From contig PBUB01000031.1 in assembly GCA_002729885.1 (NCBI GenBank), forward strand, positions 62,001 through 126,000: a stretch of 64,000 bases of DNA, read 5' to 3'. The notes under the pieces were generated by a model. The model was not told where the DNA came from, did not search any database, and saw nothing but the letters and a program-made list of their open reading frames with translations. Position numbers and translations under genes: made by a program. The DNA is from Spirochaetaceae bacterium (lineage in GTDB: Bacteria; Spirochaetota; Leptospiria; Leptospirales; Leptonemataceae). Of this stretch, positions 1 to 7,643 are shown piece by piece. Position 1 is the first letter of the stretch, and the number at the start of each line of letters is the position of its first letter.

Positions 1-744
1 CACCGCCCAGTGGCCCACCACGTAAGCCTCGGTGTAGAGGAAATAGGAATCGCTTAGATTGAAGCGAAGCCCGCCGGAAATCGCAGCATGATATTCCATC
101 AGCCAGGCATGGGTTTCTACTTCTCCGAGAAAGCCCCGGCCAACACCTGCTGAAATCTGAAGATACGGGTCTACACTGCTTCCGGGACTGAAATGATACG
201 AAAGGGTGGCATCCAGGGCATAACTGGTGGCCAGAAGAAACCAGCTTCGTGTACCTTCGGTGGTCTGATAGAATCCGTTCAGGGGAGTATAGCGATCCAG
301 CTGTACAAACGTTTGAGGCACATCCGCCCTTCCCCAAACATTCAAATAGCGAAAGGAAATCCCCCAGCTCCAGCCACTCAGTTCGCTGGACTGATAGTTA
401 ATAGCTACATTGTCCGATCGAAGCTCAAACTCCGGAGCCTGATATATTGGGCCGAATTGCTGCACAAGCGGAGTATAGGTAGGCTCATACAGAACACCGG
501 TATTAACAAAACCGGCCAGTAATTCCAGATCATTGCCTGCTCCGTCCAGAATACTACCGGAACCCCAGAGAGCGGGACCATACGCAAAGGACAGGGAGCT
601 CGATGAAGCAGGATTATTCTGTGTAGATCCGCTTTCTGCAGCCAATGGGCTGAGGAAAAAAGCGATGAGAAGGGTCGGAAGAAATCCGAAAAAACGGAGA
701 ACTTGCGAAAGGGAATGGATTGGAGAAAATAGCAGGGGGGACAA
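1..744 (-). CDS. Outer-membrane beta-barrel protein (C-terminus cut by window edge)
   Basis: This frame is open from 744 to the window edge, so the 3' end is missing. It encodes a hydrophobic leader (RFFGFLPTLLIAFFLSPLAA, then ES), followed by alternating aromatic/polar strands typical of outer-membrane barrels, including DPYLQISAGVGRGFLGE and YFLYTEAYVVGHW. I see no enzymatic motif and cannot name the family. The start is uncertain. No ATG or GTG lies in frame upstream of the leader, and the only usual start is TTG at 744-742. That TTG is preceded by AGGGGGG and sits in the loop of a strong hairpin (733-755). A frameshift or another non-ATG start is possible. The gene lies 240 bp downstream of bpt on the same strand, and the hairpin between them may be the bpt terminator. 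Confidence 0.6.
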   Translation of the reverse strand, partial: MSPLLFSPIHSLSQVLRFFGFLPTLLIAFFLSPLAAESGSTQNNPASSSSLSFAYGPALWGSGSILDGAGNDLELLAGFVNTGVLYEPTYTPLVQQFGPIYQAPEFELRSDNVAINYQSSELSGWSWGISFRYLNVWGRADVPQTFVQLDRYTPLNGFYQTTEGTRSWFLLATSYALDATLSYHFSPGSSVDPYLQISAGVGRGFLGEVETHAWLMEYHAAISGGLRFNLSDSYFLYTEAYVVGHWAV

Positions 745-755
745 ACGCCCCCCTG
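733..755 (-). promoter_or_regulatory. Strong G/C hairpin between bpt and the beta-barrel gene
   Basis: An 8-bp perfect stem (CAGGGGGG pairing with CCCCCCTG) encloses a 7-nt loop. Read on the minus strand it is followed by CTATTTTC, so it could terminate bpt transcription. Its loop also contains the only plausible start codon (TTG) of the following gene, and its 5' arm holds the SD-like G run. It could therefore control translation instead. Confidence 0.5.
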
Positions 756-983
756 TTTGTCTTTCAGGATAGGATATTCTCCTCCCGTGCCGATTGAAAT
801 CAGCTGAAATTCCGCCTTCAGGCAAAGGAGAGATACCCGTTTGCGCCTGGCGGATCTTCTGGGAGGATCTATCTCTGGAGACTATCAATCACAATTCCTT
901 TATCGACTTTCCGAATCCGGACTTAATAGTCCCTGGAAAAACATTTATGATTTGGGCACGGAATTCCTGGCCCATAAAAGCGA

Positions 984-1733
984 TCAGTCAGATTCATTTT
1001 GCACCGCTGACCTGTAATCCGAAAATCCCTCTGTGCCGATTATCTTTATCTGGCCAGGCCGCAGTCGGTTTTTGTATTCCATGGCTGATATGCCATGGAT
1101 CAGAAACCCGGGATAATAATAATCATAACCCATCTCTAAAGCCAGATGAATTTCCAGAAGCATGGAGTAATGCCCCGGCGAAAAGTTGCTGTAATCCGGA
1201 TCAAAGAAGAAATACACCGAGCTCCAGACATCCATCACAAGATCACAGATACCCAGGCCAATCATTCGATCTCCATCCCAGAGTTGCAGCTCCCTGGTGC
1301 GGTCTCCCAGGAAACTTCGGACAAAAAATTCCATGTAGGAAAATTCATCCAGCATCAATGCCTGCTCCGGATCGCCATGCTGTGCTGCCAGATACTTTCG
1401 ATATAGATCCATCTTCTCTTCGCTGATTTCCGGTCGTACCAGACGATACTGAAACCTCTGCTGACCTGCCTTGAAGATTCTTCGCTGGCTTTTTCGCATC
1501 TGGAATTGCTCTATATCCACGCGATAGATCTGGCATTCCCGGCAACCCGGACAATCCGGCCTGTAAAGATGCTCTCCGCTGCGACGATAGCCCTCATCCA
1601 GCAAAGAACGATAGAGCTGCCCTACATTGTCTCCTCGAAGGAAAAGCAACGATGCCGGTCGATCCTTGAAGTAAGGACACAGTGGCTCATGTCTGGCCAG
1701 GTAGAATTGTCTTTCCAGTTGCGGTAAGTTCAT
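984..1733 (-). CDS. bpt: Aspartate/glutamate leucyltransferase (bacterial arginyltransferase homologue)
   Basis: Bpt transfers leucine from Leu-tRNA to proteins with N-terminal Asp or Glu, marking them for ClpS/ClpAP degradation through the N-end rule. The 249-residue product has the usual family length. It shows the N-terminal CPYFKDRPASLLF segment, the cysteine cluster CPGCRECQIYRVDIEQF followed by SQRR, and the C-terminal DYYYPGFLIHGISAMEYKNR region with the PGF/YK signature. The ATG start at 1733 gives the standard MNLPQLERQFYLARHEPLCPY beginning. It is not visibly in an operon: upstream is the repeat region and downstream is a hairpin. The assignment is by family motifs and substrate specificity is inferred. 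Confidence 0.93.
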   Translation of the reverse strand: MNLPQLERQFYLARHEPLCPYFKDRPASLLFLRGDNVGQLYRSLLDEGYRRSGEHLYRPDCPGCRECQIYRVDIEQFQMRKSQRRIFKAGQQRFQYRLVRPEISEEKMDLYRKYLAAQHGDPEQALMLDEFSYMEFFVRSFLGDRTRELQLWDGDRMIGLGICDLVMDVWSSVYFFFDPDYSNFSPGHYSMLLEIHLALEMGYDYYYPGFLIHGISAMEYKNRLRPGQIKIIGTEGFSDYRSAVQNESD

Positions 1734-1739
1734 TTTTTA

Positions 1740-2445
1740 TAGGTACGCTCGCCAGACTACCTCCTGTAGTCAGGCTCCCGTGATTTTGTGCGCGGCTACG
1801 CCGCTGGTGATCCTCGTGATCACGAAGCTCCTTCGGAGCTTAGGGTACGCTCGCCAGACTACCTCCTGTAGTCGGGCTCCCGTGAAATTCTTGCGCGGCT
1901 ACGCCGCTAGTAAATCAGTTCGGCTTCCACAGGAAGCCCCGGATCTTACTGCCGCCTTTCAGTTGGCCTTCCTGATCACGAAAGAGTCTTCGACTCTTTC
2001 CGGTACGCTCGGCGCCTAACCAGTAGGGCTTCTAAAGAAGCCCTGGATTTTTCTGCCGCCTTCCAGTTGGCCCTGTAGTCGGGCTCCCGTGATTCCTTTG
2101 CGGTCCTTCGGACCTGGTGGTGTCCCCCAGATATAGAGCCTCCGCGAGCCAAACCACAGGAGGTGGTTCGTAGCGCAATCGATGCATGGAGGCGTCGCTT
2201 GCGCTACCGAGCGGGGGCTCTATATCCTACGCTCGCCAGACTACCAGTAGGGCTTCTTTAAGAAGCCCTGGATTTTTCTGCCGCCTTCCAGTTTTCGCAA
2301 ATCGGTAGGCTTCCACTGGAAGCCCCGGATCGTACTGCCGCCTTTCAGTTGGCCCCCGTGAGCCAGACCACAGGAGGTGGTTCGTGGCGCAATCGATGTG
2401 CGGACGGGGCGCCTGGGCTACTCAGCGGGGGCTCTATATCCGACA
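1740..2445. repeat. Hairpin-rich mosaic repeat region, no gene
   Basis: These 700 bp between bpt and the chemoreceptor hold no credible gene. They are built from reused blocks. The unit beginning TACGCTCGCCAGACTACC occurs at 1744, 1846 and 2228, and CCTGTAGTC(A/G)GGCTCCCGTGA occurs near 1763, 1865 and 2072. An AGTAGGGCTTCT block ending in GCCGCCTTCCAGTT lies at 2022-2068 and 2246-2293. A GGCTTCCAC block ending in CTTTCAGTTGGCC lies at 1922-1968 and 2308-2353. A GAGCCA(A/G)ACCACAGGAGG block lies at 2146 and 2359. Between them are small perfect hairpins, mostly with TTC loops: AAGCTCC/GGAGCTT (1825-1841), AAAGAGTC/GACTCTTT (1981-1999), GGTCC/GGACC (2102-2114), and GGCTTC/GAAGCC types. Confidence 0.85.
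2131..2225. repeat. 95-bp inverted-repeat element with two internal hairpins
   Basis: The outer arms ATATAGAGCCTCCGC (2131-2145) and GCGGGGGCTCTATAT (2211-2225) pair at 14 of 15 positions. Inside are two further hairpins: AACCAC/GTGGTT (2152-2168) and GTAGCGCAA/TTGCGCTAC (2170-2207). The predicted fold is three-armed. A second, diverged copy lacking the left arm lies at about 2357-2441 and runs up to the chemoreceptor leader. It resembles a MITE/REP-like palindromic unit or structured RNA. No coding capacity is seen. Confidence 0.7.
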
Positions 2446-2505
2446 AACTGTCAGATCTTTTATGTTGACAGTTTTGTAACGAAAGGTACAGAATCGTCCA
2501 CTTCC

Positions 2506-4098
2506 ATGGATTCCGCAACGCTCAAAGATTCCAGTGCCAGACTTACGGCTGATTCCATATTAGCACGAAGTTATCGATTCTCCAACTACGTTCGACTGGG
2601 TCTGGGACTGGTATTTGCCGGCGCTGTGCTGGCTACCGGGATGGGGCGATTTCACCTTATCCTGATTCAATCTGAGGCGGCCGGAACCCTGGTCTATCTA
2701 TTTCTGGGTATTCTGGGACTCTATTTGATGCGAGGAGGACGAATCCCGCGAAAGTTTGCGCGGCTGGCAATCTTTCTGGATATGAGCACCCTGGGGGCTA
2801 TTTTTGGCGTGGTGTGCTCCAGCAGCGCAGACGATGCCTACCAGATGCTGGGAAACATGCCGGTTTTTGCAATATTCTTTATAAGCATCGGATATTCTGC
2901 ATTACTGGGCTCCCCCCGATATACATTCTCCATTACTCTATATGCAGGTCTGCTTTATGCCATGGGTCTCTTTCTGGCAGCTCATAGCGGAGTTGTCTTT
3001 GCAGGAAAGCCAGATCCCTTGAACAATATCCTCAGCCTGCCCAACAGCATTCTACAGTCTTTATTCATCATTCTTGCCGGAAGCATTGTCGCAGGGGTTC
3101 TTCAGATGCATAGAGGGCTTTCCAGAATCGCAGAGGATCATGCTTCGGAAAAAGTAGCTCTCATCGATTCGCTAAAAGAGAGAAGAAAGAAGCTGGCAAA
3201 CCATGCACTGGAGCTGGAGAAAACCACCGCTGATTTCAAGCAGTTCGTGGACGATACCACAGGACGCATTGAGGCGCAGGCCGCCGCCCTGGAACAGGCC
3301 AACGCCGTTTCCGAGGAATTGACTGCCAGCGCTACCAGCACCTCGGAGACCGTTCAATCCCAGAGCGAAGGAATTGAACGAATGGCCACTGAAAGCCAGG
3401 AATTGCGCCGAATTATTGAAAGAGTGGCTGGCTCCAATGATTCCTTGAATCGCTCGGCGCGCGAAAGCATGGAAAGTATGCAAAGTACCGGCCGTGCCAT
3501 CGAGGAAACCATGGGAAGCCTGGTGGATCTGGAGCAGGCCTTTGCCAGCGTCAGGCAGATTACGACGATCATGACTGAGATTGCAGATAAAACCAATTTG
3601 CTTTCTCTCAATGCATCCATTGAAGCCGCCAGAGCCGGCGATGCAGGTCGAGGATTTGCTGTAGTAGCCACAGAGGTCAGCAAGCTGGCCGACTACACGG
3701 CAGAAAATGTGCGAAAGATTGGCGAAATCGTAGAGCAATCGCTGCATACGATTTCCAGCGCCCGTTCCCATGCAGATAATGCAGTAAGTCAGGCTGGCAA
3801 TCAAAGAGCCAGAACAAAGGAAACGGAGGAGCAGGTCCGGGCCACATCCGATCTGCTCAGGAGTCAGAATGAAATCCTGGAAAATCTGATAGCGGAACTG
3901 GAAACCCAGCGGGATCGAGCGGGCAGTGTTATTAATACTGCTCGAGAGCAGATTGAAGGTCAGAAAGAATTATCCAGAACCATGGCCAGCCTGGACACAG
4001 AAGTCAGCCGAATCAACGATGCCTCCACTCGACTCAAACAGGGCATTGAAAGTATTGCCCGACAGAGCCACGAACTGCGGGAGCTGAGTCAGGGCTAA
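2506..4098 (+). CDS. Methyl-accepting chemotaxis protein, six-TM membrane type
   Basis: This is a chemoreceptor that would signal through CheW/CheA to the flagellar motor. Of 530 residues, about 25-205 form a block of six hydrophobic helices (from [18 protein letters not shown] to [17 protein letters not shown]). There is no periplasmic sensor loop and no recognisable HAMP, so the membrane block is probably the sensor. A long coiled coil follows. The hairpin tip is canonical: [20 protein letters not shown] followed by [16 protein letters not shown]. No CheR-tethering pentapeptide is visible at the C-terminus (ELRELSQG). The frame is open further up (ATG at 2377), but that start lies inside the repeat element. 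The ATG at 2506 is preferred because it is followed directly by a soluble N-tail and TM1. Ligand unknown. Confidence 0.9.
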   Translation: MDSATLKDSSARLTADSILARSYRFSNYVRLGLGLVFAGAVLATGMGRFHLILIQSEAAGTLVYLFLGILGLYLMRGGRIPRKFARLAIFLDMSTLGAIFGVVCSSSADDAYQMLGNMPVFAIFFISIGYSALLGSPRYTFSITLYAGLLYAMGLFLAAHSGVVFAGKPDPLNNILSLPNSILQSLFIILAGSIVAGVLQMHRGLSRIAEDHASEKVALIDSLKERRKKLANHALELEKTTADFKQFVDDTTGRIEAQAAALEQANAVSEELTASATSTSETVQSQSEGIERMATESQELRRIIERVAGSNDSLNRSARESMESMQSTGRAIEETMGSLVDLEQAFASVRQITTIMTEIADKTNLLSLNASIEAARAGDAGRGFAVVATEVSKLADYTAENVRKIGEIVEQSLHTISSARSHADNAVSQAGNQRARTKETEEQVRATSDLLRSQNEILENLIAELETQRDRAGSVINTAREQIEGQKELSRTMASLDTEVSRINDASTRLKQGIESIARQSHELRELSQG

Positions 4099-4240
4099 CT
4101 TCCATGGGCATCCATCGCCAGTCCGAATCCCCAAACTGCGATTGTGCCGATTGATTTACCGAAAATCCCTGCTCTGACCGTCCCGTCACAATCATTCAAT
4201 AGAAAGCGACTCCGGCCGCCCGTGCTACTCCCTAAATCTC

Positions 4241-4278
4241 ACTTTACGTAGCGCAGGCCCGCAGGTTTTACGTAAAGT
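4241..4278. promoter_or_regulatory. Perfect 10-bp inverted repeat abutting the serC start codon
   Basis: ACTTTACGTA (4241-4250) and TACGTAAAGT (4269-4278) are exact inverted copies separated by 18 bp. The right arm ends on the base before the serC ATG, and no clear Shine-Dalgarno sequence lies between. It could be an operator for a dimeric regulator, or an mRNA hairpin that controls access to the start codon. The rest of the 4099-4278 gap shows nothing else recognisable. Confidence 0.55.
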
Positions 4279-5361
4279 ATGGGTAGAATCTATAATTTTT
4301 CCGCCGGACCGGCCACTCTGCCGGTTGAAGTTCTGGAAAAGGCCAGAGATGAATTTCTGGATTTTCAGGGCAGCGGCATGTCCATTATTGAGATGTCTCA
4401 TCGCGGCAAGATCTTTGATGCCGTACATGAAAAATCATTCGAATTAATGCGAAAGATCGCAAATATTCCGGACCGTTTTGACATCAACTATATGGGAGGC
4501 GGCGCATCCACTCAGTTCGCGCTCATCCCCATGAATCTGTCCGGAAAAGGACGCAAGGCAGGCTATATCAACACCGGTAGCTGGTCCAAAAAAGCAATTG
4601 AGCAGGCGAAAATCCAGGGCATTGATTTGCAGGAAATTGCCAGTTCAAAAGATTCGAACTTCAATCATATTCCGGATCCTATCAACGTTCCATCCGGTCT
4701 GGACTATGTACATGCAACGTCGAACAATACCATATTCGGCACTCAGTTTAAGAGCTTCCCGAAACCGGCTGATAGTGTGCTGACCATCGATATGAGCTCT
4801 GACTTCCTGAGCAAGCCTATTGACTGGGACAGCGTTGGCATTGCCTATGCAGGCCTGCAAAAGAATGCAGGACCATCCGGCATGGCTGTGGCCATCGTAG
4901 ATCGCGAGCTGTACAAGCGCGAAAAAGAGGATACTCCTACGATGTTTCGTTACAGTACGTACGGAGAAAACAAAAGCCTGTACAACACACCGCCAACGTT
5001 TCAGATCTACATGCTTGGACTGATTCTGGAATGGATCGATAGCAAAGGCGGACTTCAGGGCATTGCAAAGCACAATGAAAGCAAAGCAGCCCTGATCTAC
5101 GATGTAATCGATGCCAATCCGGAGTTTTACATTGGCCATTCGCAGAAAGATAGCCGTTCACTGATGAACATTACTTTTAACTGCAAATCCGATGAACTGA
5201 ATGCAAAATTCCTGGAAGAGTCCAAAAAGCAGGGTATGGATGGACTGAAAGGCCACCGCTCTGTTGGAGGACTTCGCGCATCCATCTACAATGCAATGAG
5301 TCAGGAAGGATGCAAAGCCCTGGCTGATTTTATGAAGGATTTTCTGCAGAGGAACGGATAA
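4279..5361 (+). CDS. serC: Phosphoserine aminotransferase
   Basis: SerC is PLP-dependent and converts 3-phosphohydroxypyruvate to phosphoserine in serine biosynthesis; it can also act in pyridoxal phosphate synthesis. At 360 residues it has the normal family length. The N-terminus IYNFSAGPATLP and the early EMSHRG are diagnostic. The PLP lysine lies in IAYAGLQKNAGPSGMAV, and the C-terminus has the typical GHRSVGGLRASIYNAM. The start is fixed by the conserved N-terminus. Its stop overlaps the ATG of the next small gene by one base (TAATG), so the two are translationally coupled. An inverted repeat touching the start codon suggests regulation at this site. Confidence 0.97.
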   Translation: MGRIYNFSAGPATLPVEVLEKARDEFLDFQGSGMSIIEMSHRGKIFDAVHEKSFELMRKIANIPDRFDINYMGGGASTQFALIPMNLSGKGRKAGYINTGSWSKKAIEQAKIQGIDLQEIASSKDSNFNHIPDPINVPSGLDYVHATSNNTIFGTQFKSFPKPADSVLTIDMSSDFLSKPIDWDSVGIAYAGLQKNAGPSGMAVAIVDRELYKREKEDTPTMFRYSTYGENKSLYNTPPTFQIYMLGLILEWIDSKGGLQGIAKHNESKAALIYDVIDANPEFYIGHSQKDSRSLMNITFNCKSDELNAKFLEESKKQGMDGLKGHRSVGGLRASIYNAMSQEGCKALADFMKDFLQRNG

Positions 5362-5564
5362 TGTGGCTTCGCCTGGGCGATGGAGAGTTAATCAATCTGG
5401 CATTTGCCAGAACCATTCGCAAAGGCGATGAAGCTACGATTATTATTGAGATGAGTGGGGATGATGGCCGCAAAGTGCTGCCCTTCCCCACCGAACCTCA
5501 TCGAGATCAAACCTTCGAAAAGCTGGTAGAGAACCTCTCCAGACTGAGGCTGGCTTTGAAGTAG
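5361..5564 (+). CDS. Small conserved-looking protein coupled to serC
   Basis: This 67-residue product starts at an ATG overlapping the serC stop codon by one base, a strong sign of translational coupling. The sequence (MWLRLGDGELINLAF, a charged segment, then an amphipathic helix TFEKLVENLSRLRLAL) suggests a small beta-rich domain with a C-terminal helix. It has no signal peptide, membrane segment or cysteine. I do not recognise the family; it faintly resembles the short beta-strand FlbD-like proteins, but not enough to name it. The context suggests co-expression with serine synthesis and nothing more. Confidence 0.65.
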   Translation: MWLRLGDGELINLAFARTIRKGDEATIIIEMSGDDGRKVLPFPTEPHRDQTFEKLVENLSRLRLALK

Positions 5565-5605
5565 CGGTCAACTTCCGGCCTACTTCGATGGAGCTTTTCC
5601 TGCGA

Positions 5606-6016
5606 TCACTCCCGTGGTCTTGATCCGTAAGGATCTTCCTGATTGCTGGACGGGAATCTGCTTTCAAAATCTCGCCCATCGGTGGATGGGAATCTGGATT
5701 CCTGCGCGGGCACACCATTGCCGGAGTCGGATTGTGCCCCGTTACCATCTGAGTTCGCATGCGAAGAAAAGGACTCCTCCCCTTCACGTTCTACCACCGT
5801 TGCACTTGCGGCTTCCTGGTTATTGGTAATACCGCGGATAATCTTCAAATATAGCACAGCTGCAAATGCTTCCAGAGGAAGCACCACCAGATCCAGATAC
5901 CCCACCATCAAATAATCTTCCAGGGTTTCTGCGCGCATACCCAGACGATACGAAATGGATCCTCCGATGTTTGCGATCACCCACAGGGCCCACCAACCGC
6001 TCATAAAACCCGGCAC
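5606..6016 (-). CDS. Shortened DUF4328-like membrane protein at the end of the ebo operon
   Basis: The 136-residue product begins at GTG 6016. It has a segment WALWVIANIGGSISYRLGM, a second hydrophobic helix LVVLPLEAFAAVLYLKII, then a polar low-complexity tail rich in Ser, Asn and Asp with two RFPS repeats (ESRFPSTDGRDFESRFPSS). The two helices and the preceding SWKSALVPGFMSGWW resemble the C-terminal half of DUF4328 membrane proteins, whose N-terminal helices are absent. Upstream the frame stays open into eboF without an ATG, so the N-terminal half seems lost or replaced. It lies 60 bp after eboF on the same strand. Function unknown; it may be decaying. Confidence 0.5.
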   Translation of the reverse strand: MPGFMSGWWALWVIANIGGSISYRLGMRAETLEDYLMVGYLDLVVLPLEAFAAVLYLKIIRGITNNQEAASATVVEREGEESFSSHANSDGNGAQSDSGNGVPAQESRFPSTDGRDFESRFPSSNQEDPYGSRPRE

Positions 6017-6075
6017 CAGAGCGGATTTCCAGGAAGATCCAGGGGAACTCTTTGTGGCAGTTTCGCTGGCCTGAT

Positions 6076-7536
6076 TTAATTGAAATATCTCTGGATGACA
6101 GAATACACATCGGTGAGCCGGGAAGGAAGCTTTCCGCGATGATGACTGGCACCAATGATCATCGGCCCTTTGTATAGTTCATTCAATCGCCCATGACTTC
6201 CCTTCACAAGCTCCGGTCTGAGTGGAATAACATCCATCAGCATGCGAAAACCCAGCTTCTTCTTCATGACCTTCCAGGCCACTCGAACAGGGAGGAATCG
6301 AAGAGCAGGATCCGTAAACAACTCTACAGGATCGTAGCCAGGTTTGCGATGGATGTCCACGGTGCGGGCAAAATCGGGAGCCTTTTGTTCATCCAGCCAG
6401 TAATAGTAGTTAAACCACATGCCCGGCCGGGCCACTGCCACCAGGTCCCCGGCTCTGTCAGAAGCAATGGAAGACCTTTTTGAGTCCAGGGCCCGGGAAG
6501 ATGACTGTCCACCGGTAAGACCTTTCGCTTTCATTCCGCGGCTGTCCAGCACCGAATCTACACCTTCCATGCGCTGTAATAATCCCTGCACTTCTTTGAT
6601 TCTGGATCGATTACGAACATATACATGAGCTACCTGGTGATCGGCAACAGCGAACGCTTCGCTGGTTCCAGTATCCAGAATCTCCGTTTTTAATGACTCC
6701 CTGACAGAAAGAAGGCCGGCCTTTCGCAACTCCTGGTTGATGGATATGCTTCCATATACAGGACTGATTCCGTATTCAGACACAAGCATGCTGTCGCAAC
6801 CCTGCTGCGATAGACGATGCACCAGTTCGCCCACTACAGCGTCGATTTGCCTTAAATCATTTCGGATCGCTGGATGGGCCGGCCCCAGTTTCTGCAGATT
6901 GTAGTCCAGATGCGGAAGATAGACCAGCTGAAGATTCGGCCGATGCATGCGAAATTCTTCTACAGCGCAATTTGCAATCCATTGACTGGCCTCAATACCT
7001 GACCGGGGTCCCCAGAAAGTAAAAAAGGGGAATTTTCCGATCTTTTTCTCCAGATCCTTATGGAATGCCGGATGCGAAAATACATCGAACTCCTTTCGTC
7101 CATCGGCGCCGTAATGGGGCTTGGGAGTAATAGAATAATCAACGGTGGTATTCATATTGTACCACCAGAAAAGATTCGAAGTGCGAAATCCTGGATACTT
7201 TCGCGAAAGACTCTGCCAGATTTTTTCTCCTCTTACAAGTTCATTGGATTGCTTCCAGAATGCGATTTCATCCAGATCACGAAAGTACCAGCCATTGCCC
7301 ACAATGCCATGCTCGTCTGGTTCTGTGCCGGTCAGCATGGAACTCTGGGACGTAGTAGTCACCGATGGGAAAACCCCCTGAACAGGCTGAAGAAAGCGGG
7401 CCTTACACAGTTCCTGAATGGCTGGCGTATCTTCTCCAATTAGCTCAGGGGTAAGCCCAACTACATTGATTACTGCCAGGTGTCGCTGTAGCGGATCCAG
7501 GCGAGAGGGAGTCCTCGAATTACTGATCTTTTTCAT
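6076..7536 (-). CDS. eboF: EboF: alkaline-phosphatase-superfamily nucleotide pyrophosphatase/phosphodiesterase
   Basis: This is the last canonical ebo gene. The 486-residue product belongs to the NPP-type branch of the alkaline phosphatase superfamily. Near the N-terminus it has VINVVGLTPELIG and the nucleophile region VFPSVTTTSQSSMLTGTEP followed by HGIVGNGW. Further on are the metal-ligand stretches LVYLPHLDYNLQKLGPAHP and DSMLVSEYGISPV. No signal peptide is apparent, so cytoplasmic action is likely. The ATG start at 7536 follows eboE after 107 bp. Family knowledge says EboF accompanies a small-molecule pathway, where it may cleave a phosphodiester or nucleotide-linked intermediate; the substrate is unknown. 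Confidence 0.85.
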   Translation of the reverse strand: MKKISNSRTPSRLDPLQRHLAVINVVGLTPELIGEDTPAIQELCKARFLQPVQGVFPSVTTTSQSSMLTGTEPDEHGIVGNGWYFRDLDEIAFWKQSNELVRGEKIWQSLSRKYPGFRTSNLFWWYNMNTTVDYSITPKPHYGADGRKEFDVFSHPAFHKDLEKKIGKFPFFTFWGPRSGIEASQWIANCAVEEFRMHRPNLQLVYLPHLDYNLQKLGPAHPAIRNDLRQIDAVVGELVHRLSQQGCDSMLVSEYGISPVYGSISINQELRKAGLLSVRESLKTEILDTGTSEAFAVADHQVAHVYVRNRSRIKEVQGLLQRMEGVDSVLDSRGMKAKGLTGGQSSSRALDSKRSSIASDRAGDLVAVARPGMWFNYYYWLDEQKAPDFARTVDIHRKPGYDPVELFTDPALRFLPVRVAWKVMKKKLGFRMLMDVIPLRPELVKGSHGRLNELYKGPMIIGASHHRGKLPSRLTDVYSVIQRYFN

Positions 7537-7643
7537 TTTGTGTTACCGCAGTCCGGTGTTCCTTGAATCCAACTGTTCTACGGATCGGCTGTCGCCTATT
7601 TCTCAAGCGCTGCCTCTATTCTAACCCTGTCCTTCTTCCAGAG

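Noticed and set aside
794..1426. 210-residue plus-strand frame opposite bpt
   Set aside because: The minus strand encodes a full-length, motif-complete Bpt; the plus frame has no recognisable features.
1740..2445. CRISPR array
   Set aside because: Repeats differ in length and order, lack regular spacing and unique spacers, and no cas gene is nearby.
2377..2505. N-terminal extension of the first chemoreceptor from ATG 2377
   Set aside because: The extra 43 codons lie within the palindromic repeat element and have no similarity to a chemoreceptor N-terminus.
3172..3804. 210-residue minus-strand frame inside the first chemoreceptor
   Set aside because: It is antisense to the conserved signalling tip; composition reflects the coiled-coil codons of the opposite strand.
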